A stretch of DNA of 64,000 nucleotides from Aralia elata. Lineage: Eukaryota; Streptophyta; Magnoliopsida; Apiales; Araliaceae. The notes beneath the pieces are model-generated. The model saw only the letters and a program-made list of their open reading frames with translations, did no database searches and was not told the DNA's origin. The stretch spans positions 19,653,506-19,717,505 of the forward strand of contig CM068379.1 of the NCBI GenBank assembly GCA_034770075.1, written 5' to 3'. This document shows, in pieces, positions 23,044 through 33,311 of the stretch; the first letter of the stretch is position 1; every line of letters begins with the position of its first letter. A program made the position numbers and the translations under genes.

Positions 23044-23430
23044 CAACCTTTATGAGTATGAAGTAAGCTACTATCACTTACGAACATGAAAGCAAAGATA
23101 TTACATACGAGTATGAAAGAAATGATATCCCCTACCTTCGTTAACAAGTGACTGGATGTTACTTTCTATGAAGTTTACTAACTTGACAATACTAGTATTC
23201 TCACAAATACTCACAATAGCCTAACACACTTAGAGAATTTAAGAAATTTAGAGAGTGAAAGGAAGTATAAGCAAGTAAGGAAGTTATGATTTTTCTTATA
23301 CTAAACCCCTCTATTTATAGTAAAATGTAATCAATATCTACCACACATTAATTATCACACTCTTTTTATATCATCCATCCATTTTTTCTTTAATCTATAT
23401 CATCCATCTATTTTTTCTTTAATCTATATC

Positions 23431-25228
23431 TGTTAGGTTTGTATATTACGCAAGCATGCAATCAAATTACACAAATAGGGTGGAAGCGTGATAAAACGGA
23501 TTTTAAAATTTTCATACAAACCATCACCATGATCTATCCTTGTGTTCAATTATCAATTAAACGAAAGAGAAAGAGAATAAGAATTATACCCTCGTAAATC
23601 AAATCTTCTTCGGGTACAAGTTCAACTCCTAGTCCTTCGTGTTCTCCTCGAATTCCACCGATGAGGTTCCTTCCTTAGATCAACGTTAGCCACCCAAGTG
23701 TTTGGCCTCTAGAGGTGATCCACCAAGGAAGAATAGGTATTCAAGAAGTTGAGTATTGACAAAATCCTAGTTTCTATCTCTATAGAAATTACAAGTACTC
23801 TTCACAATCTAATGCAAAAGTGTGTAACCCTAATCTATGATAAGACTTCTCTTATTTATAGATGTAGGAATAACCCTTCCCTAAACTATTTAGGATTATG
23901 GTTTCTATTATAATTAAACTCCTTTAATTAACTATACTCCTAATCCAATTAGGAATTCATGAGAGAGTACTTCTATTAATTAATTCTCAATCCCTATTAG
24001 GAACTAAATAATAGTAATAGTAATAATAATAATAAGACTCCTCTTATTAATTTATATTTAATATTTTTAAAATATTAAATAATAAATATTAAGCTATTTA
24101 ATTTATTCTATCTCCATAGATTAAATTAAATACACTTAACTTATTATTACAATTATGCCATTTACTTCCTAAATAAATATTTTTCTTTTGCGGTGTGACC
24201 CTTTAGGTTCTCCATATTAAACCGGTTATGGATAAATCAATTAGAATAATTCTAATCTTATTTAAATAAATAAATTAAACTATTTAATTCATTTAAATAA
24301 ATAATATTTATTCTACAATAAGAGTAAGCCCCCTTAGCGATCAACGACTTTCCAGATAATATAGATTTCAACATTAATCACAAAAGAACCTTTCAGTGAA
24401 TAGTTACCGTATAATTCAATTCTTCTACCATACAATGTCCCAATTAAATATAAGATATGGATTTACTGTCAAGTCTTATTTTATTTAATTATATGTATTT
24501 CGATTCCCAAATGCACAACTCTAAATAATGCAAATTAGAAACTCCTTTCTAATTTCATTCTGCCTTGGCCAAGGACTACCGAGTTGTCATTTATCGAATC
24601 ACATAGGACATTCACATCTTTTACTAGACGTGGTAGATTATTTGTTGATCATCCACCTATCTCCATGTACAATTTATTATACCCAATCATACCCTTTGAT
24701 ATACCCCAAAGGTCTTAAGGGATATGTTAAAGTATAACTCATCCTACACAAGATACTATGATGATCTCAAGTCCAAGCATCACTTGTACTACTATCACTA
24801 GAGGAATTCCTATTGACAGACGAGTAAAACTCCATTAGGTATTCCTTAGCGAGCCACGTTCAGTGAACTTATTCTCCAATAAGCACCTATATACTTGCTT
24901 TAGTGTCTCCACACAAATGATTACGAGATCAATCATCCTCTTCTTAAGATCAAGCAACGTATGTACTAATCTATCCGGATTCACTAATCTCCTTTTTAGT
25001 AATCCAACGATTAGGAATGATTTTAGTTTGTGAGCTATCTAGAATTTAGATCTCATTAGTATGATCACCATCATGATTCTAAAAGCATTGCTCAAAATTA
25101 TGGGTTTATCACATTTAATATAACAACACTATGTAGATAATGTAAAATACCTTTAATAACCGAATAAGATTACAAAGTATATACTACATCATATCAAATA
25201 TGATTGGCTTGTGTGCATACTACTTTCA
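23431..25228 (-). repeat. copia-2 family solo LTR
   Basis: Starts TGTTAGGTTT and ends TACTTTCA, flanked by ATATC at 23426-23430 and 25229-25233. It matches the split LTR at 53608-53836 plus 62192-63698, where the neighbouring PPT and pol fix the orientation as minus. It has a 62-bp stretch near its start that the other copy lacks. A minus-strand TATAAATAAGAG (plus 23863-23870) is a likely promoter. No internal region is left, so this is a solo LTR. No gene in it. Confidence 0.88.
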
Positions 25229-25249
25229 ATATCATCCATCCATTTTTTC

Positions 25250-25335
25250 AAAAAGATTAATCCACTATCAAAAAGATAAATCCATTATCAAAAAGATAAA
25301 TCCATTATCAAAAAGATAAAACTATTATCAAAAAT
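25250..25335. repeat. short tandem repeat, about 19-bp unit
   Basis: Four copies of TATCAAAAAGATAAATCCA-like sequence directly after the copia solo LTR. Low-complexity, no function visible. Confidence 0.7.
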
Positions 25336-25889
25336 TTTATTATTAATAAATCTATTTTCTTTATTATTGTGTTAAATGTATTAATATCACAAATAGTATA
25401 TACTCGCAATACTGGCAACCAGATTATTCATAGGAAAGAGGGGGCCTTCCATAAAAATGGCACGCAATTAAATAACCCTTTTTCTTGACAGAATTTTTAG
25501 ACATTGTCAATAATGCTAAACTATCATATCAAATAATATGTGTTACAGTGTTGTGACAAATAATATAAAATATTATGCAGATACTACTGTGACAATTATT
25601 TAATCAAAATACTGTGTAATTGCTATTTTATCAATTATTGAATCAATAATATAAACTATTGTGCAACACCGTGTGCCACTGTGGAATACCGCGTAATACT
25701 GTGGAATAACGCGTTTTACTATTCTTTTTATTACCGGGTATTTCAATAGTTGCAGGTTATAATACCGTTGACAAAATACTATTGTTTTTAGTATCCGACA
25801 ATTAGTCGTTATGGGGCCCACCACTGTTGACAATTTGTATAAACATTGTGGGGCCACCAATATTTTGTTATTTCGGCGCCGTCGTACGT

Positions 25890-25975
25890 TACCGAATATA
25901 ATATTTTCCGATAGAAAGAATATTTTCCGACAGAAAGAATATTCCCCGACAAAAGAATATTTTTCGACATACTGT
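25890..25975. repeat. short tandem repeat, about 19-bp unit
   Basis: Four imperfect copies of GAATATTTTCCGACAGAAA-like sequence. Open frames on both strands cross it but are only repeat translations. Confidence 0.65.
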
Positions 25976-26489
25976 TTATCAGATAATTTGCATATAACAC
26001 CCTTAACTATCATTTATAAAAATTAAGCACTTCACTATTTAGAAAAATAATCATAAAGAAAATAATAAACTTTTATTTCATAAAGTTGGGGTCTTACAAT
26101 TTCAATGTATAGTTATTTAGAATTCAAAGTTGAGTATAAGCCTAAAAATAGTATTTTTTTTCTCTTTTTTTTTCTCCTTCTTACTTTGCACATTAAAAAG
26201 TGTTTTAATTGTAGATAAATTGTAGGCCTATTTAAAATAAATAAAACAAAATTAGGGAGAGTTTAAAAAGTGTTTTAGTAATAGTTAAATTTTAGGCCTA
26301 TACCAAAGACGAAGACAAAAAAATTATGTTTTGTCTTATTTTGCACATTAAAAAGTATTTTAATTGTAATTAAATTGTATGCCTATTTAAAATAAATAAA
26401 ACAAAATTAAAAAGAGTTTAAAAAGTGTTTTCGTAATAGTTAAATTTTAAACCTCTATTTTAGACGAAGATTAAAAAATTATATTTTAT

Positions 26490-26533
<44 letters not shown>

Positions 26534-26540
26534 GAGATAG

Positions 26541-27245
26541 AGATATAGATATAGATTAATACTTATGTCTTATTACAAAGGTTCAATTAATTAGCTATCA
26601 TGCCAATAATAATCAAGTTTGACTTAATCCAATTCGTGATAAGTTAACTATTTAAATAAGAAAAGTGAATTAGAGCCCCTTTGGCGAAATAATGCGGTGG
26701 AGAGAGAATACTTTTTAGATTTAATATTATAATATTTTGATTGAATAGAGATTTTTGATAAAAAGTACTTTTGAAAGAAGCAAAAACTAATACTTTTGGC
26801 GAAAGTACTTTTGGCCGAAACACAATTTAAAAATTTGTCCTTAATTGTTAAAGAAAATTTAAAAGTTCATACAATAAACTTTTTGTAAAATTTAGTCTTT
26901 TATGTCTTTAAAAATACTTTTATAATTGTGAAATCAAACACAAATTTTACTTTTTATAGAATATTTTTGATAAAAACTCTGTATGTAAAATTATTTTATG
27001 TGGCACCACACTGCCAAACGTACACTTAATGATTATCAAAAAAACAAGTAAAATAGTATATACAAAAAGAAACTACTATTAATAAATGTTAAATATAAGT
27101 GTGATTAGCATGACGACATGCTTAGATAAAGTACAAAACGAAGAGGTAGAAAAAGGTATAATTTTTTTTTTAAACATTCAAAGGAAAAATAAGTGATTCT
27201 TGAGAATTTTCTTTTTAGAAGTTCTGTATTACAAGTTCTACTTAA
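26541..27245. other. intergenic AT-rich DNA
   Basis: No gene seen. 26674-27030 starts with CCCCTTTGGCGAAA and ends near CTGCCAAACGTACAC. This loosely resembles the ends of a hAT-type MITE, but I find no good inverted pair or target duplication. Confidence 0.5.
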
Positions 27246-27850
27246 GGCTCTGTTTGTTTTACAAAAAATATTTGTCGAAAAATGAATTTTGGAAAATATT
27301 TTTTTGATGAAAATGACTTATTTTCTCTTATTTGAATGTTAAACTGAAAGTGAGATGGAAAATATCACCATCTTCTCTACTCGAATTAATTAAATAATTT
27401 TTTATATTGTAATTTGTCTTTTTTAATATACGATGCATTATAATAAATAAATAAATATTATCATTTCTACAATTTTTTTTGATGAAATAGGATTGAAGGA
27501 GGACAGTATTAAAATTTAAGTGTTTAAAGATAAAAAATAGATATAGATATAAAAAAAATAATTGAATTAATTGAGTAAAAAAAATAAAAGAAGAATTAAT
27601 TTGCTAAAGATAGATAAAATAAATAAAGGGAATAAAAAGTATAGCTTATTATTGAGAGATAGAGTTGGAGAGCTTTTTCAAAAAATGACTTACGGATCTC
27701 AAATTCGTAAGTTATTTTTCTAATATGAAGGAAGAGTTTTTTGTTACCGAAAATTATTTTACAATTTATCATATTTTTCTTAATATACAAAATATTGAAA
27801 AATCAAAAAAATAGTTTCCGAAAAATGTTTTACTAAAAACAAACAGAGCC
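27246..27850. mobile_element. MITE-like element with 15-bp terminal inverted repeats
   Basis: Left end GGCTCTGTTTGTTTT and right end AAAACAAACAGAGCC are perfect inverted copies 605 bp apart, with weaker pairing continuing inside (AAATATTTGTCGAAAAATG against its complement). No transposase. Ends of this type are common in plant hAT MITEs. I could not find a clear 8-bp target duplication (CTACTTAA left, TAAAAGTA right), so the superfamily is unproven. The short open frame inside is not coding. Confidence 0.65.
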
Positions 27851-28346
27851 TAAAAGTAAAAATTACAATCTAGAACGCAAGAACGTTAACCGAAAACAAT
27901 AACAGTCACCGATATCCCACGGCTCCAAAACATTTATTCGTTCCATTCCTTCTTAATAGATGTTGAGAGAATTGATTTTTTTTTAGTTCGAAAATTGTTC
28001 AAAATCACAAACTTGAAAGATAACTCTTAAAACTTAAATCACTAAAAAGTTTTCAAACTAAAGAAGATATTCTTTCGCTCGGAGGACAAAGCAATATAGT
28101 TTAAAACTGTATACTTATCTTTCATTTATATAAATAAAAAGGGAACGGGAGGTGATAGCTAACTCTTATATGATATATTTTTTTATAATAATAATATTTT
28201 AAAAAATTACGTCGTTTTAAAAGTTATCTCACGTCATGCAAGAGCAGAAAGTAATCTTCACCATCCTCTTTTGCCTATAAAAAAAATTTACTTTTTTTAT
28301 TAATATAACTAAAATGAAAAAAACATTAGTTATGTATTCACACTAA
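27851..28346. other. intergenic DNA
   Basis: No gene seen. AT-rich, no domain, no clear repeat. Confidence 0.5.
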
Positions 28347-28602
28347 CAGGGCGGATCAAGAACATAACTTTTAAAGAGCATAACTAGCATAACTACTTTT
28401 AGCGACGGACAGACGACGGTTTTGTCCGTCGCCATAGGTTCTGTCTGTCGGCATAGCTTTTAGCGACACTATATGTTGTCCGTCGCTAAAAGCTATGGTG
28501 ATAGATAGGACCTATGGTGACGGACAAAATCGTCGTCTGTCCGTCGCTAAAGATAGTTCTGCTAGTTATGCTTTTTAAGAGTTCTGCTCTTGATCCTTGC
28601 TT
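28347..28602. mobile_element. foldback MITE, probably Mutator-like
   Basis: The two halves are inverted copies across about 28353-28596: GGATCAAGAACATAAC against GAGTTCTGCTCTTGATCC, and inside AGCGACGGACAGACGACGG against its complement. The centre also pairs (TAGCTTTTAGCGAC). It is flanked by the 10-bp direct repeat TTCACACTAA at 28337-28346 and 28603-28612. A 9-11-bp duplication is typical of Mutator-like elements. No ORF. The transcript would fold to a long hairpin. Confidence 0.75.
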
Positions 28603-28612
28603 TTCACACTAA

Positions 28613-29599
28613 TACTCCACTAAAGATGTTATTATATCGATACGAAAAACAGAAAAAAATCAAATTTATAATGTAGTTGTTCAATTTTTTTTTTAATATT
28701 ATTAAATATCTAATCTTGAGAAGCCCATATTGAGCTGGTGCAGTTGCTGACAATCTTGCACGTGTAATTTATTGTCAATTTGCAGCGGATCCACTTCCTT
28801 ATATGGCCTGGCCCATTTCCATCACCATTGGTAACCCCTTGGTCTGCATTAGCTGAAATTTTCTTTAGGTCCATCGTGGGACACAAGAACACATCTCTTG
28901 ATTAACTTGACTATGATGGCAAACCCAAAACCATTTCATAGTGTAGGCATTAGAATATCTCAAATATTAAGCGCCTTTTTTTTTTTTTTTAATGAATGTT
29001 GATTGGAGAAGTTGGTCAAACCTAACCTTGATCGGCCTCTAATCTATTCTCAAAGCTAAATACTGCTCAGATACTAATTTTATAGGATTGGAGCGTATGT
29101 AATATATATTATATATATGTAGATGAAGTAATTCGTAGTTAAAGGTGACTATAAATGTGTAGTAGTTAACCCTATAATTCATTCTCATATTCAATAGATG
29201 CAATTTTAGAAAAGGAAATCATCATACAAACCATTATGTTGAGTATGGAATTTTTTAAAATCTCCCTGCGTTATGTTGCATACGGAGATAATTATTTTTT
29301 AAATTACGGCTATTAAATCTTATAATTGACATTACACGATGGATTGACTACAATATATTTTATAGTTACTTTGATCATGGATCACTTATATATATATATA
29401 TATATATATATCAAGTTTATCTTTACAATAAATCGTGGCCGTCCAATTATAAATTTAACGAATAAAAATATTATTCATCTGCACTTTAATTTGAAAGTAT
29501 CCATGTTTCTAATTTGCAAATTTAAAAATGATCAAGATATCTTCAAGAATCCACACTTTGGTAGTGCGGAGGATAACTTTAAATATATTATTTACATAT
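28613..29599. other. intergenic DNA with a TA repeat
   Basis: No gene that I can support. A 60-codon minus-strand frame at 28710-28892 has balanced composition and might be an exon relic, but I do not recognise it. There is a (TA)n run at about 29385-29411. Confidence 0.45.
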
Positions 29600-29609
29600 A
29601 TTATTATAA

Positions 29610-29972
29610 GAGTTAAGATCTGGTCCGGACTCCCGGACCTGATAAAATTCGGACCCGGAAATTTTTTTTTTTTTTTTTTTTTTTGCAAAACAGTTAATAA
29701 AAAATATATAATGATTTTTGGTATTGAAAAAAATTATTAAAATAGTGTTTTGGGTTTGATTTGGATACATATAACAAAAGTGTTGTACCGACTATATAAA
29801 ATTGTTTGTTATATGTATCCAAATCAAACCCAAAACACTGTTTTAATAATTTTTTTCAATACCAAAAATCATTATATATTTTTTATTAACTGTTTTGCAA
29901 AAAAAAAAAAAAAAAAAAAATCCCGGGTCCGGATTTTGGTCAGGTCCGGGAGTCCGGACCTGATCCGCTGGG
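29610..29972. mobile_element. near-perfect foldback MITE with poly-T/poly-A arms
   Basis: Left arm 29614 to about 29780 and right arm about 29800-29968 are almost exact inverted copies: GGTCCGGACTCCCGGACC outside, then CGGACCCGG, then a run of about 22 T (matched by A on the other side), then AATCATTATATATT-type sequence and GTTTTGGGTTTGATTTGG. The loop is only about 25 bp. It is flanked by ATTATTATAA at 29600-29609 and 29973-29982, a 10-bp duplication, so a Mutator-like MITE is most likely. Open frames here on both strands are mirror translations of the arms. Confidence 0.82.
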
Positions 29973-29982
29973 ATTATTATAA

Positions 29983-30380
29983 TATATAAAACAATGACAA
30001 TTTTGTAATATACCAGTTCGCACGTGGGGACTGTTAATCACATATTTCTTTGTCCTGCTTCCATTTTTAAGCCCATTAACACTACCTTTTCTTATCTATT
30101 GACTAAGAGGGCTCTATAATATAACCCATCAGTCACTTCCACTCTTCCAGTGGCACGGAAGAATTGGCCTAAAAGTTTGGAATAAATCACCAACCTTCCA
30201 GAAAATTTCTACAAAACGAAAAGTAGAAAACCTTGGAACAACGACTGGAATGGAGAAAGTAATTAGCTGCCTTAGTTGACCTTACTGCTAAGCATCATCA
30301 TACAATAATGATACTCCAACTCCATTTCTTGTTAAAAAGCTTTATGAACTCATTTCTTGTCATGATATTCTAAGTTCTAA
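29983..30380. other. intergenic DNA upstream of the U-box fragment
   Basis: No gene seen. This could be the former promoter side of the U-box fragment; I see no TATA box that I would defend. Confidence 0.4.
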
Positions 30381-30506
30381 CTCCATTGTTGCTACGAAGA
30401 GCAAACAAGCAAACAAACAGAAGCCACAACCCCACCATCAAGGCCGGCGGAGATTTCATTGCCAGCCGACGTCGGAGGTCCCTTCAAAAAAGATTGTTTC
30501 GACCTC
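30381..30506 (+). pseudogene. PUB12/13-like U-box E3 ligase, N-terminal piece 1
   Basis: The frame is open from 30381 after a stop at 30378-30380 and reads, near its end, ISLPADVGGPFKKDCFDL up to 30506. This resembles the start of the UND domain of plant PUB12/PUB13-type ubiquitin ligases (FKKDCxDLxRR is the family pattern as I remember it). The frame stops at the hAT-like insertion and resumes at 31785 with the same DL. No ATG is visible in the open stretch, so the true start is unknown. Intact relatives ubiquitinate targets such as immune receptors; this piece has no U-box or ARM repeats. Confidence 0.55.
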
Positions 30507-31782
30507 CAGGACCGGCCCATACATCAAGCGAATTAAGCAATGACTTAAGGCCCCCAAAATTAAAAAGGCCCCCAAAATTTTAATAACCCATATGTAAAGC
30601 TACTAAGTAGGCAATTTATAAGAAAAACTTTCTTAAATTTTTATCATCTAACCAATGTGGGACTTAAAGATTTTTTATAAAGAAAACTTCTTTCAACTTT
30701 TATCATCTAACCAATGTGGGATTTAGAGACAATAACAATAACAAAGACATTTTACACATATTTTTTGGTTCAAATGTCCCACATCGACACCACAAGAAAC
30801 TTAAGTTTAACAATAAGCTATAAGAATGAGAGGCCTTTTGGTTCAAATGTAATTTTGTTTCAAAGTCCCACAAGAAACTTAAGTTTAACAATAAGCTATA
30901 AGAATAGGAGGCCTTTTGGCTATATAAGAATGAGAGACCTTTTAGTTCAAATGTATTTTTGTTTCAAAGTTCCATAAGAAACTTAAGTTTAACAATAAGC
31001 TATAAGAATGAGAGGCCTTTTGGTTCAAATGTATTTTTGTTTTAAAGTTCCACAAGAAACTTAAGAATGAGAGGCCTTTTGGTTCAAATATATTTTTGTT
31101 TCAAAATTCCACAAGAAACTTAAGTTTAACAATAAGCTATAAAAATGAGAGGCCTTTTGGTTCAAAGTCCCACAAGAAATGTAAGTTTAACAATAAGTTT
31201 TAAGAGGCCTTTTGGCTATAAGAATGAGAGGCCTTTTAGTTCAAATGTATTTTTGTTTCAAAGTCCCATATCGTCTAATATATATCTATTGTCTTACCTT
31301 GGTTTTATAAGTAGAAGAGAGTTCAAGATTAATATAACCAATGTGGGACTTAGAGACAACCAAACCTTCACTTGATATTCCTTTTATAAAAAAAACTTCC
31401 TTTAACTTTTATCATCTAACCAATGCGGGACTTAAAACAATAACAAAGACATTTTACACATGTATTTTTTGGTTCAAATGTCCCACATTGACACCACAAG
31501 AAACATAAGTTTAATAATAAGCTATAAGAATGAGAGGCCTTTTGGTTCAAATGTATTTTTGTTTCAAAGTTCCACATCGTCTAATATACATTTCTTATTT
31601 TACAGTAGAAGAGAGTTCAAGATTAATTTTTGTAAGTAAGTTTATTGGCTTGGGTCTAGTCTTTGTTGGGCTCGGTCTGAAGGCTTTAACAAGGCACATT
31701 ATTGTATCAAGTCTGGCATACCAATTGAATGGTTTAAAAAAAGGCCCCAATTTGAGATTTGGCTTGAGGCCTCCAAAAAGTT
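30507..31782. mobile_element. hAT-like insertion splitting the U-box fragment
   Basis: Left end CAGGACCGGCCC followed by AAGGCCCCCAAAA blocks. The right end carries AAGGCCCCAATTTGAG and GAGGCCTCCAAAA. Both are typical of plant hAT-derived repeats. Flanking 8-mers TCGACCTC (30499-30506) and TGGACCTC (31783-31790) differ at one base, fitting an 8-bp target duplication. The 1276 bp hold no transposase and are largely a tandem repeat. The right terminal inverted repeat is not a clean copy of the left. Confidence 0.6.
30780..31580. repeat. irregular tandem array with GAGAGGCCTTTTGG units
   Basis: About nine copies of AAGAATGAGAGGCCTTTTGG followed by TTCAAATGTATTTTTGTTT, AAAGTTCCACAAGAAAC and TTAAGTTTAACAATAAGC. 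Full units run about 80-110 bp, several are shortened, and the copies sit near 30830, 30908, 31011, 31070, 31148, 31203, 31226 and 31533. The phrase AACCAATGTGGGACTT recurs at the edges. Short frames here are repeat translations. Confidence 0.75.
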
Positions 31783-31784
31783 TG

Positions 31785-31967
31785 GACCTCTCCCGAAGAA
31801 TTGCTCTCCTTTCCCATTTACTGGAAGAAATTAAAGACTTCAAGGGAGAATTGAGGTCGTTGGATGAATTCGCTTCTTCATATTATTCCTTTTACTTGTC
31901 TGATTACACGGTGGTTCTTCAGGCTACGAAAAGACTGCTTTATTTCGCCAGCAGCTTTGATCTCTAA
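31785..31967 (+). pseudogene. PUB12/13-like U-box E3 ligase, N-terminal piece 2
   Basis: Continues piece 1 in frame after the insertion: DLSRRIALLSHLLEEIKDF, then LRSLDEF, then LSDYTVVLQATKRLLYF, then a stop at 31965-31967. The pattern DLxRRxxLLxHLxEEI with SDxxVxLQAxKRLL further on is what I recall for the UND region of PUB12-type ligases. The protein ends where family members continue for several hundred residues (rest of UND, U-box, ARM repeats). It is therefore a truncated gene relic or a captured fragment. The assignment is from memory of the family, not a search. Confidence 0.6.
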
Positions 31968-32482
31968 ATCTCCTTTATAAGTTTTCTTTAATTGTTTGTA
32001 TATTAACGGCCGACATTTTAGTTGTCTGTATATTAACGGTCCACATTTTAGTTGTGCATATGGGTATATTATCAAATTACCATTGCCTTATGTATTATAA
32101 TAATATTTTAATATATTATTTAAATTCACTATCCACACTACTAAAGTGTGGATCCTTAAGAACATGTTGGTCAATTTTTAATTTGCACTTTAATAGTACG
32201 GGTATCCCCATATTAAAGTGTGTATAGAGATTATTTCCACCGTCAAATTCGTGATTGAACAACCATAATTTATTGTAAAAATACTTAAATTTACAACGTT
32301 AGTTATGGATCAGTCCTCCATATATATATATATAAAATCCTTTCCTTTGACACAGGTCCCGTAGATGAGTGAAAATTGCTTGTACAGTTTCCCTTTTCTC
32401 TTTCAGTCAGTCTAAGAGTTTAGTTCACTTGAAAGCGGGTAGCCATTAAGGAAAGCGGTTGTTGGATATTTAGTTGAACCTG

Positions 32483-32517
<35 letters not shown>
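31968..32517. other. intergenic AT-rich DNA with TA repeats
   Basis: No gene seen. Two related lines (GTATATTAACGG at 31999 and 32029) form a short tandem repeat. (TA)n runs at about 32319-32334 and 32486-32515. ATGGATCAGT at 32304-32313 followed by a TA run copies the outer end of the large foldback element that starts at 32518. Confidence 0.5.
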
Positions 32518-32518
<1 letters not shown>

Positions 32519-33311
32519 CTGATCCATAGCTCGCATTAGCTATGGACACTATTTCAGCTAACTCATCTCCTGCTGTCCAATAGAAGATCTAAGGGCTGGC
32601 TGGGGCTTGGCCGCTACTCTCTTCTACGGCCAGTCAAATTCTTTTATGCTGGCCGCTACTCCCTCTAGCGGTCAACATAAAAGGTCGTAGAAATATTTGG
32701 CCTTCTGCTCAGGACAAAAGTCTAAAATACCCTTACCTTAGTTAGATTTAAATAGTTTAATGTATAAAATATTTGGAATTTAAATTTTAAACAATCAAAT
32801 TATCACAATAATTCACAATGTTAAATTATATTAAATAAGAAATTATATTACAAATATTTTATATAAATAAATACATTGAATATATTTGACAATTTATACA
32901 AATAAATACGTTAACTAGTTTCTATGTATTTATTTGTATAAATTGTCAAATATATTTAATGTATTTATTTATATAAAAGATTTGTAATATAATTTTTTAT
33001 TTAATATAATTTAACATTGTGAATTATTGTGATAATTTGATTGTTTAAAATTTAAACTCCAAATATTTTATACATTAAACTATTTAAATCTAACTAAGGT
33101 GAAGGTATTTTAGACTTTTGTCCTGAGCAGAAGGCCAAATATTTCTACGACCTTTTATGTTGGCCGTTACTCCCTCTAGCTACCAGTCAAAACGCGGTCA
33201 TTTTGACTGGCCGCTAGAGAGAGTAGCGGCCAACATAAAAGAATTTGGCGGGCCGTAGGAGAGAGTAGCGGCCAAGCCCCAGCCAGCCCTTAGATCTTCC
33301 ATTGGACGACA
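32518..33311. mobile_element. large foldback element, left part (split by element G)
   Basis: Left arm 32518-32909 and right arm from 32925 are inverted copies round a 15-bp loop. The outermost 53 bp of the right arm lie at 50250-50302 because element G inserted at CGACA (33307-33311). Landmarks: ACTGATCCATAGCTCGC at the tip, CAGCTAACTCATCTCCTG, AGATCTAAGGGCTGGCTGG, then AAGTCTAAAATACCCTTACC and AT-rich arms. The arms carry GGCCGCTACTC/TAGCGGCC blocks that are palindromic themselves, and the right arm has about 60 bp more of these. No ORF. The superfamily is unknown because no target duplication is clear at the TA-rich flanks. Confidence 0.8.

Larger units (their letters stand above)
21478..26098 (-). 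repeat. solo LTR, Tekay lineage, with a nested copia solo LTR
   Basis: Starts TGTGACGCCCCC and ends GGGGTCTTACA, flanked by ATTTC at 21473-21477 and 26099-26103. The edge resembles the Tekay-3 LTR. A minus-strand TATA box (ACTATAAATAGAGGGG, plus 23306-23320) fits an LTR promoter. Without the inner insertion it is about 2.8 kb. There is no coding region. Inside are three repeats around TTTGCACTACGGG (22130-22340), a fourfold 60-75-bp tandem repeat (22772-23043), and short tandem repeats at 25250-25335 and 25890-25975. Confidence 0.85.
19622..26540 (-). mobile_element. Helitron-like element H2, interrupted by a solo LTR
   Basis: The lower end has CTAG at 19622-19625 and a decayed hairpin (CCTATGCGAAATACGAG) at 19634-19650. 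The upper end, after the LTR insertion at 21478-26098, contains the family 5' part twice in tandem (26186-26339 and 26340-26495, about 154-bp period) and ends in a TA-rich run with a TCTCTATATATAT-like 5' end near 26535. Two more hairpins with CCCGTGCGAAAGCACG at 20825-20845 and 20873-20890 suggest fused copies. There is no ORF. The exact 5' base is uncertain. Confidence 0.5.

Noticed and set aside
25600..26026. Overlapping frames on both strands, up to 137 codons
   Set aside because: They cross a short tandem repeat and LTR sequence; no domain.
26674..27030. Possible hAT MITE with CTTTGGC / GCCAAAC ends
   Set aside because: The ends are not proper inverted copies and no target duplication was found.
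28710..28892. 60-codon minus-strand frame with balanced composition
   Set aside because: Might be an exon relic, but I recognise no family and see no splice-site context, so I did not call a gene.
29326..29989. Open frames of 60-96 codons on both strands around the foldback MITE
   Set aside because: They are mirror translations of hairpin arms and homopolymer runs.
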